52,213 nt of DNA from Yersinia aldovae ATCC 35236 (GTDB lineage: Bacteria; Pseudomonadota; Gammaproteobacteria; Enterobacterales; Enterobacteriaceae). The DNA is taken from contig NZ_ACCB01000031.1 in NCBI RefSeq assembly GCF_000173735.1, positions 1 to 52,213 of the forward strand. Reading direction: 5' to 3'. The translations under genes and the position numbers were made by a program. The notes under the pieces were generated by a model. The model searched no databases and was not told the DNA's origin. It saw nothing but the letters and a program-made list of their open reading frames with translations. This document shows, in pieces, positions 28,957 through 38,014 of the stretch (positions within the stretch are counted from its first letter, which is position 1; the number at the start of each line of letters is the position of its first letter).

Positions 28957-29958
28957 TTAAGTTCTTGGCTCACCAATACTGACCCACATTGGCCCTTTCC
29001 CTACCGCATAGCGCTTCAGGGTGGTTAGCTCACCGCTATTGTTATCAATACGGCACACTTCGATATGATCTGATTTTTGCCCGGACGCAATCAGGAAGTT
29101 ACCGCTGTGGTCAATATTAAAGCCACGCGGTTGTGCTTCGGTCAAATGATGCCCTGCCGGTGAAATGGTGCGCCCATCGTCGGAGACACTGAAAATACTC
29201 AGCAGGCTGGCGGTGCGGTCACTGCTATACAAATGGCGACCATTTGGCGTGATATGAATGTCTGCCGCCCAGCGCGTACCGCTGAAATCAGTTGGCATCG
29301 CATCCAACGTCTGGATTAGCTTATATTCTTGGCCGTTATCGCTTATCTGATACACATCTACCGAGCTATTGAGTTCATTGACGCAATAAGCGATTTGATG
29401 ATTCGGATGGAAAGCCATATGACGTGGCCCTGCACCGGCGGCCACCGCGATATCGGCCTGCGCATGAGGCGTCAGCTTGCCATCAACACTTAAATCAAAT
29501 AACCGCACTTTATCTTCTTTCAGGCAAGGAACCAGTAAGATTTGATTGGTCGGGTCAATGTTTGCCGAATGCGGCGCGGGCAAATTATCTAATTGCTGAA
29601 TAGGCGCCTGCACCACACCCTGTTCATTAATTGGGCTGATGCTCACGCAATTGAAACTGTAAGAGGCACAGAACAGGAAGCGGCCTTGCAAATCAGTGCC
29701 AATATGGGTCGGGCTGCCGGGAAGTGGCGCCATTCCCGCAGCCGTCAAGGTGCCGTCACCTGCAATATTATAACTGACGATACCAAAATCAGGACGCACC
29801 CCGACATACAAATGACGCTGGTTCGGGCTGATTGTCATCGGTTGCACCTGGCCGGGCGCATCCACGGTTTGCAATAAAGTTAATTCACCGGCTGAATCTA
29901 ATTGCCAGACATGAATCTGCTGACTGTCTGGGCTTGCCACGTAAACCACTTGCTTCAT
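28957..29958 (-). CDS. pgl: 6-phosphogluconolactonase Pgl (YbhE)
   Basis: Pgl hydrolyses 6-phosphogluconolactone in the oxidative pentose-phosphate pathway. This is the seven-bladed beta-propeller form found in enterobacteria, not the NagB-like form. Repeats with [30 protein letters not shown] and [20 protein letters not shown] motifs mark successive blades. Length is 333 aa. The start has a good AAGGAGTAAAG site. It converges with bioA and diverges from ybhA, as in E. coli. Confidence 0.94.
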   Translation of the reverse strand: MKQVVYVASPDSQQIHVWQLDSAGELTLLQTVDAPGQVQPMTISPNQRHLYVGVRPDFGIVSYNIAGDGTLTAAGMAPLPGSPTHIGTDLQGRFLFCASYSFNCVSISPINEQGVVQAPIQQLDNLPAPHSANIDPTNQILLVPCLKEDKVRLFDLSVDGKLTPHAQADIAVAAGAGPRHMAFHPNHQIAYCVNELNSSVDVYQISDNGQEYKLIQTLDAMPTDFSGTRWAADIHITPNGRHLYSSDRTASLLSIFSVSDDGRTISPAGHHLTEAQPRGFNIDHSGNFLIASGQKSDHIEVCRIDNNSGELTTLKRYAVGKGPMWVSIGEPRT

Positions 29959-30252
29959 CTTTACTCCTTAGTCGCGCCTGTTAGACAATGCTGTTTGGTC
30001 GAATGGGCCTGATTTAGCCACTTCGACCTAAACCAAATATCGCGTTTAACACACTATTTTAGCCTAGCTTACCTGACTACGCGGACATAACAACCGTCTG
30101 TCGTCGCGCGGTTTACATCTTATCCTGCTTATTTTTAGCCGTTCATGCTGGCGATTACCCTATCAGGTTTAATCAACTCGCCATCCGGTGTACCATCGGA
30201 AATAATATTCAACCATATAATTTCATTCGCCATTTACGAGACTAAAACTGCC

Positions 30253-31074
30253 ATGACATATCGCGTAATTGCATTGGATCTGGACGGAACACTGCTGGAT
30301 CATAAAAAACGTATTCTGCCTGAATCCTTATCGGCACTGGCTCAAGCTCGTGCTGAGGGCGTTAAAGTGATTGTTGTGACTGGCCGCCACCATGTTGCCA
30401 TTCACCCGTTCTATCAGGCATTACAACTTGATACGCCCGCGATTTGCTGTAACGGCACTTATCTTTATGATTATCAGGCGAAAAAAGTATTGGATTCTGA
30501 TCCATTAGAACCAGAACAAGCGATTCAGGTGTTGCGGCTATTGGAGCAAACACATATTCATGGCTTGATGTATGTCGACGACGCGATGCTGTATCAGAAA
30601 ACCAGTGACCACGTCATTCGCTCGCTGAATTGGGCTGAGTCATTACCACCAGAGCAACGCCCGACGCTACTTCATGTCGATAGCTTAATAGATGCCGCTT
30701 ATAGTGCGACATCAATCTGGAAATTTGCCACTTCCCATGTCGATATCGAACAGTTAAAAGCCTTTGCCACCACCATCGAAGGCGAGATGGGGCTGGCCTG
30801 TGAATGGTCATGGCATGATCAGGTCGATGTCGCGCAAGCGGGCAACAGCAAGGGTAAACGCCTGCAACAGTGGGTTGAATCTCAAGGGCTGAGCATGAAG
30901 GAGGTGGTCGCTTTTGGTGATAACTTTAACGATTTGAGCATGTTGGAAACCGCAGGTCTGGGGGTGGCGATGGGCAACAGTGCCGATGCCATCAAGCAGC
31001 GCGCAGATTTGGTGATTGCCGATAACGAGCAGCCGGGCATTGCTCACGTTATCCGCCAGCATGTACTGGCTTGA
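30253..31074 (+). CDS. ybhA: HAD-superfamily phosphatase YbhA
   Basis: This is a Cof-type (class IIB) HAD phosphatase of 273 aa. Motif I is ALDLDGTLLD at residues about 7-16, with nucleophile Asp and acid Asp; motif II is the T in VVTGRH; motif III/IV is VAFGDNFNDLSML near 215-227. E. coli YbhA dephosphorylates pyridoxal phosphate and also fructose 1,6-bisphosphate in vitro. The start at 30253 gives MTYRVIALD as in E. coli; the frame runs 36 codons further upstream without support. A nested repeat of CACTCCG/CGGAGTG follows at 31145-31181, without a T-tract. Confidence 0.9.
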   Translation: MTYRVIALDLDGTLLDHKKRILPESLSALAQARAEGVKVIVVTGRHHVAIHPFYQALQLDTPAICCNGTYLYDYQAKKVLDSDPLEPEQAIQVLRLLEQTHIHGLMYVDDAMLYQKTSDHVIRSLNWAESLPPEQRPTLLHVDSLIDAAYSATSIWKFATSHVDIEQLKAFATTIEGEMGLACEWSWHDQVDVAQAGNSKGKRLQQWVESQGLSMKEVVAFGDNFNDLSMLETAGLGVAMGNSADAIKQRADLVIADNEQPGIAHVIRQHVLA

Positions 31075-31218
31075 TAGCTAAGTCTAAAGAGTCCCCCCTG
31101 TTAGGCTCGCTTCAGGCAACTTATAAAGCTGAATCAATGGGAAACACTCCGTTCGGGCTAACGGCATAAGCCGTCGGAGTGCCCGCCCCTTGACTCACCG
31201 GCGGGTAGTGCTGAGCGT

Positions 31219-32283
31219 TTAATTCTGCCGATTAAACGAAACGCTTTTTATCTGCGCATAAACCCACTGACCGGGCTTTAGCCCCAGTTCATCCCGCGCC
31301 CACGGCGTAATTCGCGCCCACAGCCATTGATCACCGAGCGCGAGTTTAACATCCACCTGCCCGTCAACATCCAGACATTCGGCAATTTTCACTGGCAGAA
31401 TATTGCGAATACTGCTGCTTTGTGGCGGCTGTAGCACCAATGACACATCTGCGGCATTAATGCGAATACGCATTGAATTGCCTTCATCAGCATCCAGTTT
31501 ACCCACCCACAAGCGTTGATCGCCTAAAGCCAGTGCGGTCATGGCATAACGATCATGATGACCAATTACATTAACCCGCAAGATGCTACTCGGCTCTTCT
31601 CGTTGCAGCCACGGGCGCAATGCGCTGCTGGCCCACACCGCCTCCAGCCCACCGACCGCACGGACTTTACCGGCATCCATCACCACCACCTGATCGGCCA
31701 GACGCAGGATTTCATCCATGCTGTGGCTGACATATAAAATAGGCGTTTTTACATCTTGCCCTAACCGTTCCAAATAGGGCAACAATTCGCGCTTACGCGG
31801 TAAATCCAGTGAAGCCAGAGGCTCATCCATCAGCAGCAACTCGGGGGCAGTCAATAACGCCCTGCCAATGGCGACCCGCTGCTTCTCCCCCCCCGAGAGG
31901 GTCAGCGGGAAGCGCCCCAATAATGGCTCAATACCCAGCAAACCAACAATAGTGTCGAACTGCCCACGCATCGACGTAGCCATACCGTATTGTAAGTTCC
32001 CCCGCACGCGATAGTGGGGAAACAGACGCGCATCCTGAAATACGTAACCCACGCGGCGTTTTTCCGGTGGCAGATAAATGTGTTGCTCCGCATCCACCAG
32101 CACCCGGCCATTAAGCACCACTCGGCCCTGCTGTGGGCGAGTCAAGCCGCCAATCACATTGATAAGCGAGGTTTTACCCGCCCCCGACAACCCGAAAATG
32201 GCCGTAATACCTTCAGCGGGCAGATTGGCGGTAACCCGTAAATCCAAATCACCCAACTGTTGACTGAAATCCAGTTCTAGCAT
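31219..32283 (-). CDS. modC: Molybdate ABC importer ATPase ModC
   Basis: ModC energises molybdate import with ModA and ModB. Walker [10 protein letters not shown] (about 31-39), signature LSGGEKQ (about 127-133), Walker [13 protein letters not shown] and switch histidine YVSHSMDE are intact. The C-terminal domain from about residue 290 is a Mop/TOBE molybdate-binding module, ending [15 protein letters not shown]; in ModC it can inhibit transport when molybdate is plentiful. Length is 354 aa. The start overlaps modB by 7 nt. Confidence 0.95.
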   Translation of the reverse strand: MLELDFSQQLGDLDLRVTANLPAEGITAIFGLSGAGKTSLINVIGGLTRPQQGRVVLNGRVLVDAEQHIYLPPEKRRVGYVFQDARLFPHYRVRGNLQYGMATSMRGQFDTIVGLLGIEPLLGRFPLTLSGGEKQRVAIGRALLTAPELLLMDEPLASLDLPRKRELLPYLERLGQDVKTPILYVSHSMDEILRLADQVVVMDAGKVRAVGGLEAVWASSALRPWLQREEPSSILRVNVIGHHDRYAMTALALGDQRLWVGKLDADEGNSMRIRINAADVSLVLQPPQSSSIRNILPVKIAECLDVDGQVDVKLALGDQWLWARITPWARDELGLKPGQWVYAQIKSVSFNRQN

Positions 32284-32972
32284 GGAACCCCCATGCGTTT
32301 TTTACCCCAGCGGGCCAGCCATTCAGATAACAGTAAGGACACCAGCGACAGGATAATCGCGATGACACACAAACGGGCAGCAGCGGCCTCAGCGCCGGGG
32401 GTTTCAATCAGGGTGTACATGGCCAGCGGAATAGTGCGCGTTTCTCCGGGAATATTGGAGACAAAGGTGATGGTGGCACCAAATTCACCCAGTGAACGGG
32501 CGAAAGAGAGCACCGTACCGGCAATCACCCCCGGCAACGAAAGCGGCAACGTAATGGTGAAAAATACCCGCCAAGGGTGAGCGCCTAAGGTGCGGGCCGC
32601 CAATTCCAGCCGAGTATCCACCGCTTCAAGTGCCAGCCGGATAGCCCTGACCATCAGCGGAAAAGCAACCACAGCCGAGGCCAGCGCTGCACCACGCCAA
32701 CTGAAACTGAAATTGATGCCAAACCAGCTATAGAGCCACTCACCGATAAAACCGCGCCGCCCCATACTTATCAACAACAGATAACCAATCACCACCGGAG
32801 GCAACACCAGTGGCAAGTGAATAACGCTGTCTAACAATGACTTACCGGGGAAATGGCAACGCACCAGAATCCATGCTATTAAAATACCCAAGGGCAAACT
32901 GCACGCCACCGCGACACCGGAAACCTTCAGGCTAAGAATAATGGCCTGCCACTCATACTCGCTTAATATCAT
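32277..32972 (-). CDS. modB: Molybdate ABC importer permease ModB
   Basis: ModB is the inner-membrane channel of molybdate import, 231 aa with five to six membrane helices. The EAA-type loop that binds ModC reads [26 protein letters not shown] (residues about 130-155, in pieces). [13 protein letters not shown] and [14 protein letters not shown] are typical of ModB. Its start overlaps the modA stop (TAATG), and its end overlaps modC. Confidence 0.95.
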   Translation of the reverse strand: MILSEYEWQAIILSLKVSGVAVACSLPLGILIAWILVRCHFPGKSLLDSVIHLPLVLPPVVIGYLLLISMGRRGFIGEWLYSWFGINFSFSWRGAALASAVVAFPLMVRAIRLALEAVDTRLELAARTLGAHPWRVFFTITLPLSLPGVIAGTVLSFARSLGEFGATITFVSNIPGETRTIPLAMYTLIETPGAEAAAARLCVIAIILSLVSLLLSEWLARWGKKRMGVPC

Positions 32973-33751
32973 TAGCGTGGGGTAAATCCATAATTTTTGA
33001 AAATCTCAGCGGCTTGCGGGCTTTTTAGATAATGATAAAAATCGCTAACTGTCGGATTTTCATGGCCTTTAACAATCGCCATCGGATATTCAACCGGCTT
33101 ATGACTCGCTTTCGGGAATATCCCTACAACTTTAACTTTGTTACTGGCTATGACATCTGAACCATAGACAATACCCAGTGGTGCTTCTGCACGTTCAACC
33201 AGTGCCATCGCACTGCGCACATTATTAGCACGCGCCATTTCCGGCGCTAAAGTTGCCCAGGCACCTAAATTCTCTAGTGACTCTTTAGCATAAATCCCCG
33301 CCGGAACATGATCAGGGTCACCAACAGCCAAACGGCCGCCATCCAGCAGTTTCTTCCAGTCGGTTTTTTTATCAATAACCACTTTAGTAATTTGGCTGTC
33401 TTGTGGTGCAATCAATACCAACTCATTACCTAACAGGGTATAGCGAGTATTAGCCACTATTTGCTGTTTATCAATGGCATAATCCATCCATTGCTGGTCA
33501 GCGGAGATAAATAGATCCGCCGGAGCACCCTGTTCAATCTGGCGTGCCAGGGTAGAAGAAGAGGCGTAAGAGGCCACCACATCAACCTGTTTCTCCTTTT
33601 TATACTGCGCCGCTATCTCCTGTAAGGCATTGGTCAACGAGGCGGCCGCAAATACCGTAATGTTGTCAGCGGCAAGGGTAGGGCCAGAAAATGCGGCCAG
33701 CAGTACTGCGCTCGCTGCCCATTGGCTCACTTTACCGTATTGATTCTTCAT
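32972..33751 (-). CDS. modA: Periplasmic molybdate-binding protein ModA
   Basis: ModA captures molybdate/tungstate in the periplasm. Start 33751 gives MKNQYGKV, followed by a Sec signal cleaved near residue 25 (SGPTLAA). The mature part begins NITVFAAASLTNALQEIA, the class motif; ASSSTLARQIEQGAPADLFISADQQWMD and the ligand segment VYGSDVIAS follow. Length is 259 aa. The open frame extends 72 codons upstream through the operator and tandem repeat, but that part is not expected to be coding. First of modABC, directly below a ModE operator, with acrZ and its terminator upstream. Confidence 0.95.
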   Translation of the reverse strand: MKNQYGKVSQWAASAVLLAAFSGPTLAADNITVFAAASLTNALQEIAAQYKKEKQVDVVASYASSSTLARQIEQGAPADLFISADQQWMDYAIDKQQIVANTRYTLLGNELVLIAPQDSQITKVVIDKKTDWKKLLDGGRLAVGDPDHVPAGIYAKESLENLGAWATLAPEMARANNVRSAMALVERAEAPLGIVYGSDVIASNKVKVVGIFPKASHKPVEYPMAIVKGHENPTVSDFYHYLKSPQAAEIFKNYGFTPR

Positions 33752-33775
33752 GTTGTTCTCCGCGTTAGTCATTTC

Positions 33776-33799
33776 CGTTATATAGATCGGAATATAACG
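33776..33799. promoter_or_regulatory. ModE operator of modABC
   Basis: CGTTATAT-N8-ATATAACG is a perfect 8-bp inverted repeat, matching the E. coli modA ModE site in arms and spacing. It ends 25 nt from the modA ATG. ModE with bound molybdate represses here. Confidence 0.85.
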
Positions 33800-33869
33800 T
33801 AACATCGCAGGCAGGTCATGTGATTTATCGGCAAGATGTGAGATAACTTGAGTGAGGGCAAGAGGTTGA

Positions 33870-33917
33870 GGAAAAGTGGAAAAGTGGAAAAGTGGAAAAG
33901 TGGAAAAGTGGAAAAGC
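33870..33917. repeat. 8-bp tandem repeat, six copies
   Basis: GGAAAAGT occurs five times in a row and a sixth time with a final C (GGAAAAGC), 48 bp in all. It lies between the acrZ terminator (from 33932) and the ModE operator (to 33799). The unit length is not a multiple of three, and no expected gene covers it. Copy number could vary by slippage. Confidence 0.95.
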
Positions 33918-33931
33918 GCAGGCTGAGGGGT

Positions 33932-33967
33932 AAAAACGAAAATGCCCAGCGTTGATACACCGGGCAT
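33932..33967 (-). terminator. Terminator of acrZ
   Basis: On the minus strand, TGCCCGGTG and CGCTGGGCA pair over 9 bp (two G-T pairs) around a TATCAA loop, followed by TTTTCGTTTTT. It lies 13 nt after the acrZ stop and should separate acrZ from modABC. Confidence 0.85.
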
Positions 33968-33979
33968 GTAGAAATCAGA

Positions 33980-34120
33980 TCAAGAGCGTTCTTTATTGTG
34001 GCCGCTCTTGGAGATGATGTTAAACACCTCACCCAGCCCATAGATCAGCCCCAAAATCACTGCCATCACCACTGGTACCATGACCACGGCAAAGACCAGA
34101 CTTTTCAATAGTTCTAACAT
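33980..34120 (-). CDS. acrZ: AcrZ, small membrane partner of the AcrAB-TolC pump
   Basis: This 46-residue protein ([20 protein letters not shown], then [20 protein letters not shown] and a short basic tail) is nearly identical to E. coli AcrZ over the first 36 residues. AcrZ is a single-helix inner-membrane protein that binds AcrB and alters its drug preference. The bent, proline-containing helix spans about residues 8-30. The tail is 3 residues shorter than in E. coli and differs in sequence. A GAGAGGCTGGC ribosome site precedes the ATG. It is divergent from modE and has its own terminator. Confidence 0.95.
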   Translation of the reverse strand: MLELLKSLVFAVVMVPVVMAVILGLIYGLGEVFNIISKSGHNKERS

Positions 34121-34323
34121 GCCAGCCTCTCATTACAGCTTATTTCGCGATAACCCAACGTTATCACAATAACCAACACCTATCATTTACTGTAAATTAT
34201 ATCAGCAATGAATGAACCCTGTTATTTTAACCAATGAGAAAAAAATGTAACCTGCCAAACGTGCGATTTAAGTATAAACAGGCGGTTAGATAACAGTAAC
34301 CCTTTCCCGCCGGAGTAGAAAAT

Positions 34324-35115
34324 ATGCAGGCCGAAATTCTTCTTACCCTAAAACTTCAGCAACGCCTATTTGCCGATCCGCGCCGTATTGCACTATTGAA
34401 ACAAATTCAACATACCGGATCGATTAGCCAGGGGGCGAAACTCGCCGGAATCAGCTATAAAAGTGCCTGGGATGCAATTAATGAAATGAATACGTTGGCC
34501 GAGGATACACTGGTAGAAAGGGCAACCGGTGGCAAAGGGGGCGGGGGTGCCAACCTGACTCGCTACGGTGAACGCTTAATTCAGTTGTATGATTTGCTCG
34601 CCAAGATTCAGCAAAAAGCCTTTGATGTCCTGAAAGATGATTCACTGCCGTTAGATAGCCTGCTGGCAGCCATTTCGCGTTTCTCGCTGCAAACCAGCGC
34701 CCGTAATCAGTTTTTCGGTACCGTCATTGAGCGCGATCACCAACAGGTGCAGCAGCATGTCAATATCCTGCTCTCCGATGGCAAAACCCGTTTATCTGCC
34801 GCACTGACTCAACAAAGTGCCGACCGTCTGCAACTATCAGCAGGCAAAGAGGTGTTAGCCTTAATTAAAGCGCCGTGGGTAAAACTGGTCACAGATCAGG
34901 CACTGGCGGGGGCGGCGGATAACGCTCTGCGAGGCACCGTCGCCAGTATCGAACCGGGCCATGACCACAGTGAGGTTATTGTCACGTTAGCCGGGGGAGT
35001 CAGTTTATGCTCGACACAAAACAACCGTGAATTACATAACCTTAACTTACGCGCTGGCAGTGATGTTATCGCACAATTTAATGCAGATAGAGTCATTATC
35101 GCGACACTTTGCTGA
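34324..35115 (+). CDS. modE: Molybdate-responsive regulator ModE
   Basis: ModE senses molybdate and represses modABC while activating moa genes. The N-terminal winged helix-turn-helix (about residues 15-100) contains GSISQGAKLAGISYKSAWDAINEMN and the GGKGGGGANLTRYGERL wing. Two Mop (TOBE) modules follow at about 125-190 and 200-262, the molybdate-binding sites at the dimer interface; SARNQFFGTV and NALRGTV mark their starts. Length is 263 aa. Divergent from acrZ, 203 nt apart, and followed by modF. Confidence 0.95.
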   Translation: MQAEILLTLKLQQRLFADPRRIALLKQIQHTGSISQGAKLAGISYKSAWDAINEMNTLAEDTLVERATGGKGGGGANLTRYGERLIQLYDLLAKIQQKAFDVLKDDSLPLDSLLAAISRFSLQTSARNQFFGTVIERDHQQVQQHVNILLSDGKTRLSAALTQQSADRLQLSAGKEVLALIKAPWVKLVTDQALAGAADNALRGTVASIEPGHDHSEVIVTLAGGVSLCSTQNNRELHNLNLRAGSDVIAQFNADRVIIATLC

Positions 35116-35223
35116 ATAACTTAGCTTGGTAATTAACTCTGAACATTAAATGTGTCTGTTGACATTCGATACTTTTCCGCTTACTCCTAACGCCATACTG
35201 TGTTGCAAAATGTGGGGAAAATG

Positions 35224-36708
35224 ATGACTGAGTTGCAAATATCGCAAGGTTGTTTTCGCCTGAGTGACACCCGGACACTCATCTTGCCGCAATTGAACAT
35301 TAAATTGGGCGATAGCTGGGCGTTTGTTGGCGCGAATGGCAGCGGAAAATCTGCGCTAGCCAGAGCATTATCAGGTGAGTTGATCCTGCTGAACGGCTCG
35401 CGCCAGAGCAACTTTCACCACGGTGTACGTTTGTCATTCGAGCAGCTACAACAGTTAGTCAGCGAAGAGTGGCAACGCAATAATACTGACCTACTCAGCG
35501 CCGATGAAGACGATACCGGCCGCACCACCGCTGAAATCATTCAAGAAGAGGTCAACGCTCCACAACGTTGCCAGCAACTGGCAACGCAATTTAATATTAG
35601 CCACCTGCTCTCACGCCGCTTCAAGTACCTTTCTACCGGTGAAACTCGCAAAACACTGCTGTGCCAGGCGTTAATGTCACAACCGGACCTGCTGATTCTG
35701 GATGAACCTTTTGATGGCCTGGATGTGGCGGCGCGCGCGCAACTGGCAAAAATGCTCTCAGCCCTTTGTGCCCAAGGGGTAACGCTGGTTTTGGTGCTTA
35801 ATCGTTTTGATGATATCCCCGATTTTGTACGATTCGTTGGCGTGCTGGCGGATTGCCACCTAACGCATACCGGCCCACGTCAGCAAATCATGTCCGAAGC
35901 GCTGATTGCACAACTGGCCCACAGCGAAAATCTTGCTGGATTGTCGTTACCCGATGCGGAAAACCCACAACAACAGGTGCACCCACCACAGGATAAACCA
36001 CTGATTATATTGCATAACGGTGTGGTCGAATACAATGACCGCCCTATCTTGCATAATCTGACCTGGCAGGTAAACCCCGGTGAGCACTGGCAAATCATCG
36101 GCCAGAATGGGGCGGGGAAATCCACCCTGCTCAGCCTGATAACCGGCGATCATCCACAAGGCTATAGCAACGATTTAACACTGTTTGGCCGCCGCCGTGG
36201 TAGTGGCGAAACCATCTGGGATATCAAGCGCCATATTGGCTATGTGAGTAGCAGCCTGCATTTGGACTACCGCGTCAGTGCCAGTGTGCGTAGTGTGATT
36301 TTATCCGGATTTTTCGACTCGATTGGTATTTATCAGGCAGTATCTGATCGCCAACAGCAATTGGCTGACCAATGGCTGGCTTTACTGGGCTTCTCTACCA
36401 CCACGGCTAATCAGCCTTTTCACAGCTTATCCTGGGGTCAGCAACGGCTGGCTTTGATAGCCAGAGCACTGGTAAAGCACCCAGCGCTGTTGATTCTAGA
36501 TGAACCGCTACAAGGTCTGGATCCCATTAACCGCCTGCTGGTACGGCGTTTTATTGATGTGATGATTAGCGAGGGAGAAACCCAACTGTTATTCGTCTCT
36601 CACCATGCCGAAGATGCACCGCAATGTATCACCCATCGCCTAACATTTGTTCCCAGCGATGATATTTATTACTACCGGCAGGATAGGTTGCCCGCCAAAC
36701 ATAACTGA
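35224..36708 (+). CDS. modF: ModF, double ABC ATPase of the mod locus
   Basis: ModF is a soluble protein with two ABC ATPase domains (494 aa) and no membrane partner of its own; its role is unresolved. Domain 1 has Walker A GANGSGKSA (near 35), signature LSTGETRK, and Walker B LLILDEPFDGLD. Domain 2 has Walker A GQNGAGKST near 290, signature LSWGQQRL and Walker B LLILDEPLQGLDP. Both non-standard signatures also occur in E. coli ModF. Two adjacent ATG codons (35221, 35224) follow GGGGAAA; the second matches the E. coli start. It lies 108 nt after modE. Confidence 0.93.
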   Translation: MTELQISQGCFRLSDTRTLILPQLNIKLGDSWAFVGANGSGKSALARALSGELILLNGSRQSNFHHGVRLSFEQLQQLVSEEWQRNNTDLLSADEDDTGRTTAEIIQEEVNAPQRCQQLATQFNISHLLSRRFKYLSTGETRKTLLCQALMSQPDLLILDEPFDGLDVAARAQLAKMLSALCAQGVTLVLVLNRFDDIPDFVRFVGVLADCHLTHTGPRQQIMSEALIAQLAHSENLAGLSLPDAENPQQQVHPPQDKPLIILHNGVVEYNDRPILHNLTWQVNPGEHWQIIGQNGAGKSTLLSLITGDHPQGYSNDLTLFGRRRGSGETIWDIKRHIGYVSSSLHLDYRVSASVRSVILSGFFDSIGIYQAVSDRQQQLADQWLALLGFSTTTANQPFHSLSWGQQRLALIARALVKHPALLILDEPLQGLDPINRLLVRRFIDVMISEGETQLLFVSHHAEDAPQCITHRLTFVPSDDIYYYRQDRLPAKHN

Positions 36709-36798
36709 CATTTATCGTTACACTCTTTTCAACAGAATCAGTGAGGTATTTCTCAATTAGTCTGGCATTTATCCTCTGTCTGTTATGTTATTATGCCT

Positions 36799-36826
36799 GC
36801 CATCAGCCATACCCAGAGCTGATGGC
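36799..36826. terminator. Hairpin after modF
   Basis: GCCATCAGC and GCTGATGGC form a perfect 9-bp stem with a 10-nt loop, about 90 nt past modF and 70 nt before the next gene. There is no T-tract. Confidence 0.45.
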
Positions 36827-36898
36827 GGATAATGTCTGACCTTATCTGACTCACAATATTCAATAACTCATTAGGATTTAACAACAAAGGGACGACTT

Positions 36899-37717
36899 AT
36901 GTGGGGCATGCTTGCAGCTTCTTTACTTTTCTTGTCACTAAACCGGGTGCTAGCCCTGTTTCTCATGCTGTTATCGTTGGCAATGGCTCTCTATCACGGT
37001 GTTCTGACACTCCCCTCAGCCGCCTTCTTGCTGTTGACGCTGCTTATTGCTCTGCTATTACAAAAATACCGTCAACGAACGTGGTTGGCCTGTGGGCTGG
37101 AGCTGCTGCTGGTATTCGCGTCGATCGCGCTGTTCCTGCACCTGGTTCCCGGCTTTAACAATCTAAAAGTATTGGATCACGTTAAAGCAGGGCCACTCAG
37201 TGCGCCCTTTAGTATGTATTACAATCTCGATAAAGCACTGGTGCCATTCATCTTATTGGCCTGCCTGCCGACGCTGTTTGTTGTCTCAAAACATCCCTCG
37301 GTTGGCCGTATGGCTTGGGCCGCGCTGATCGCCTGCATACCAGCATTACTGTTACTGGCGGTGGCGTTAGGCGGTCTGAAGATTGAGCTGCACACGCCAC
37401 CGTGGATTGGCTCTTTTGTTATCGCCAACGTATTCTTTGTCTGCCTGGCTGAAGAAGCACTTTTCCGTGGGTATCTACAACAACGATTAAGCCAATGGCT
37501 AGGCTCCTATCCGGCGCTATTGATCACCGCACTCCTCTTCGGTGCGGCGCATTTTGCAGGCGGCCCGCTGTTAATGGTATTTGCCGCACTGGCTGGGGTG
37601 ATTTATGGTCTGGCATGGTTGTGGAGCGGGCGCTTATGGGTTGCGGTGGCATTCCATTTCGCACTCAACTTAATGCATTTACTGTTCTTCACCTATCCAC
37701 TGTATTTATCACACTAA
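36899..37717 (+). CDS. CPBP-family intramembrane glutamic endopeptidase
   Basis: This membrane protein of 272 aa has about eight hydrophobic segments. The C-terminal CPBP (CAAX protease/bacteriocin-processing) domain carries motif 1 EEALFRG (about residues 183-189), motif 2 FGAAHFAGG (about 217-225) and motif 3 FHFALNLMHL (about 252-261), which supply the catalytic Glu pair, Arg and His residues. Bacterial CPBP proteins are proteases or have roles in immunity to peptides; the substrate here is unknown. The start has AAAGGGACG upstream. It sits between modF and galE, where E. coli has no such gene, and seems to be transcribed alone. Confidence 0.82.
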   Translation: MWGMLAASLLFLSLNRVLALFLMLLSLAMALYHGVLTLPSAAFLLLTLLIALLLQKYRQRTWLACGLELLLVFASIALFLHLVPGFNNLKVLDHVKAGPLSAPFSMYYNLDKALVPFILLACLPTLFVVSKHPSVGRMAWAALIACIPALLLLAVALGGLKIELHTPPWIGSFVIANVFFVCLAEEALFRGYLQQRLSQWLGSYPALLITALLFGAAHFAGGPLLMVFAALAGVIYGLAWLWSGRLWVAVAFHFALNLMHLLFFTYPLYLSH

Positions 37718-37922
37718 CCACTCTGATGCTGAGCCGATATCTGAATCTGTCAGCTATCGGCCTCAGCCCATTTGGAGCAGGACATTCTTGCTAAATTGAT
37801 GGATGGGAACGCTACCACTTCAGATATCTTTGTTGTGACCATCATTTCTCTTATTATTTGCCTATCCTTGTTTGTCTCCTTGTATTTATGCACTCACGAG
37901 GATTACGCTAACAGCAAATAAA

Positions 37923-37938
37923 ATGTAAACGATTCCAT
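37923..37938. promoter_or_regulatory. GalR/GalS external operator (O_E) of gal
   Basis: ATGTAAACGATTCCAT matches 14 of 16 positions of the E. coli O_E core GTGTAAACGATTCCAC. It is 77 bp upstream of galE. A possible -10 (TGCTAT at about 37,975) lies between the two operators. The rest of the 297-bp gap from 37,718 shows an interrupted inverted repeat (CTGAG-CCGATA with TATCGG-C-CTCAG, 37,730-37,767) that may end the CPBP transcript. Confidence 0.8.
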
Positions 37939-38014
37939 TATTGAGTGCAGATCACCTTTTTTCACGTAATGTCATGCTATCTTTCTTAAACTAAAGTTAT
38001 TCGAGGAGTCTTTT

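Noticed and set aside
31145-31181. Terminator after ybhA/modC
   Set aside because: CACTCCG/CGGAGTG with inner ACGGC/GCCGT can pair, but no T-tract follows on either strand, so it is only mentioned under ybhA.
33752-33967. N-terminal extension of modA through the tandem repeat
   Set aside because: It would translate the acrZ terminator, repeat and ModE operator; the signal peptide begins naturally at 33751.
33778-34041. 87-codon minus-strand frame spanning the tandem repeat
   Set aside because: It overlaps acrZ in another frame and consists partly of translated repeat (FHFSTFPL units); acrZ is clearly the real gene there.
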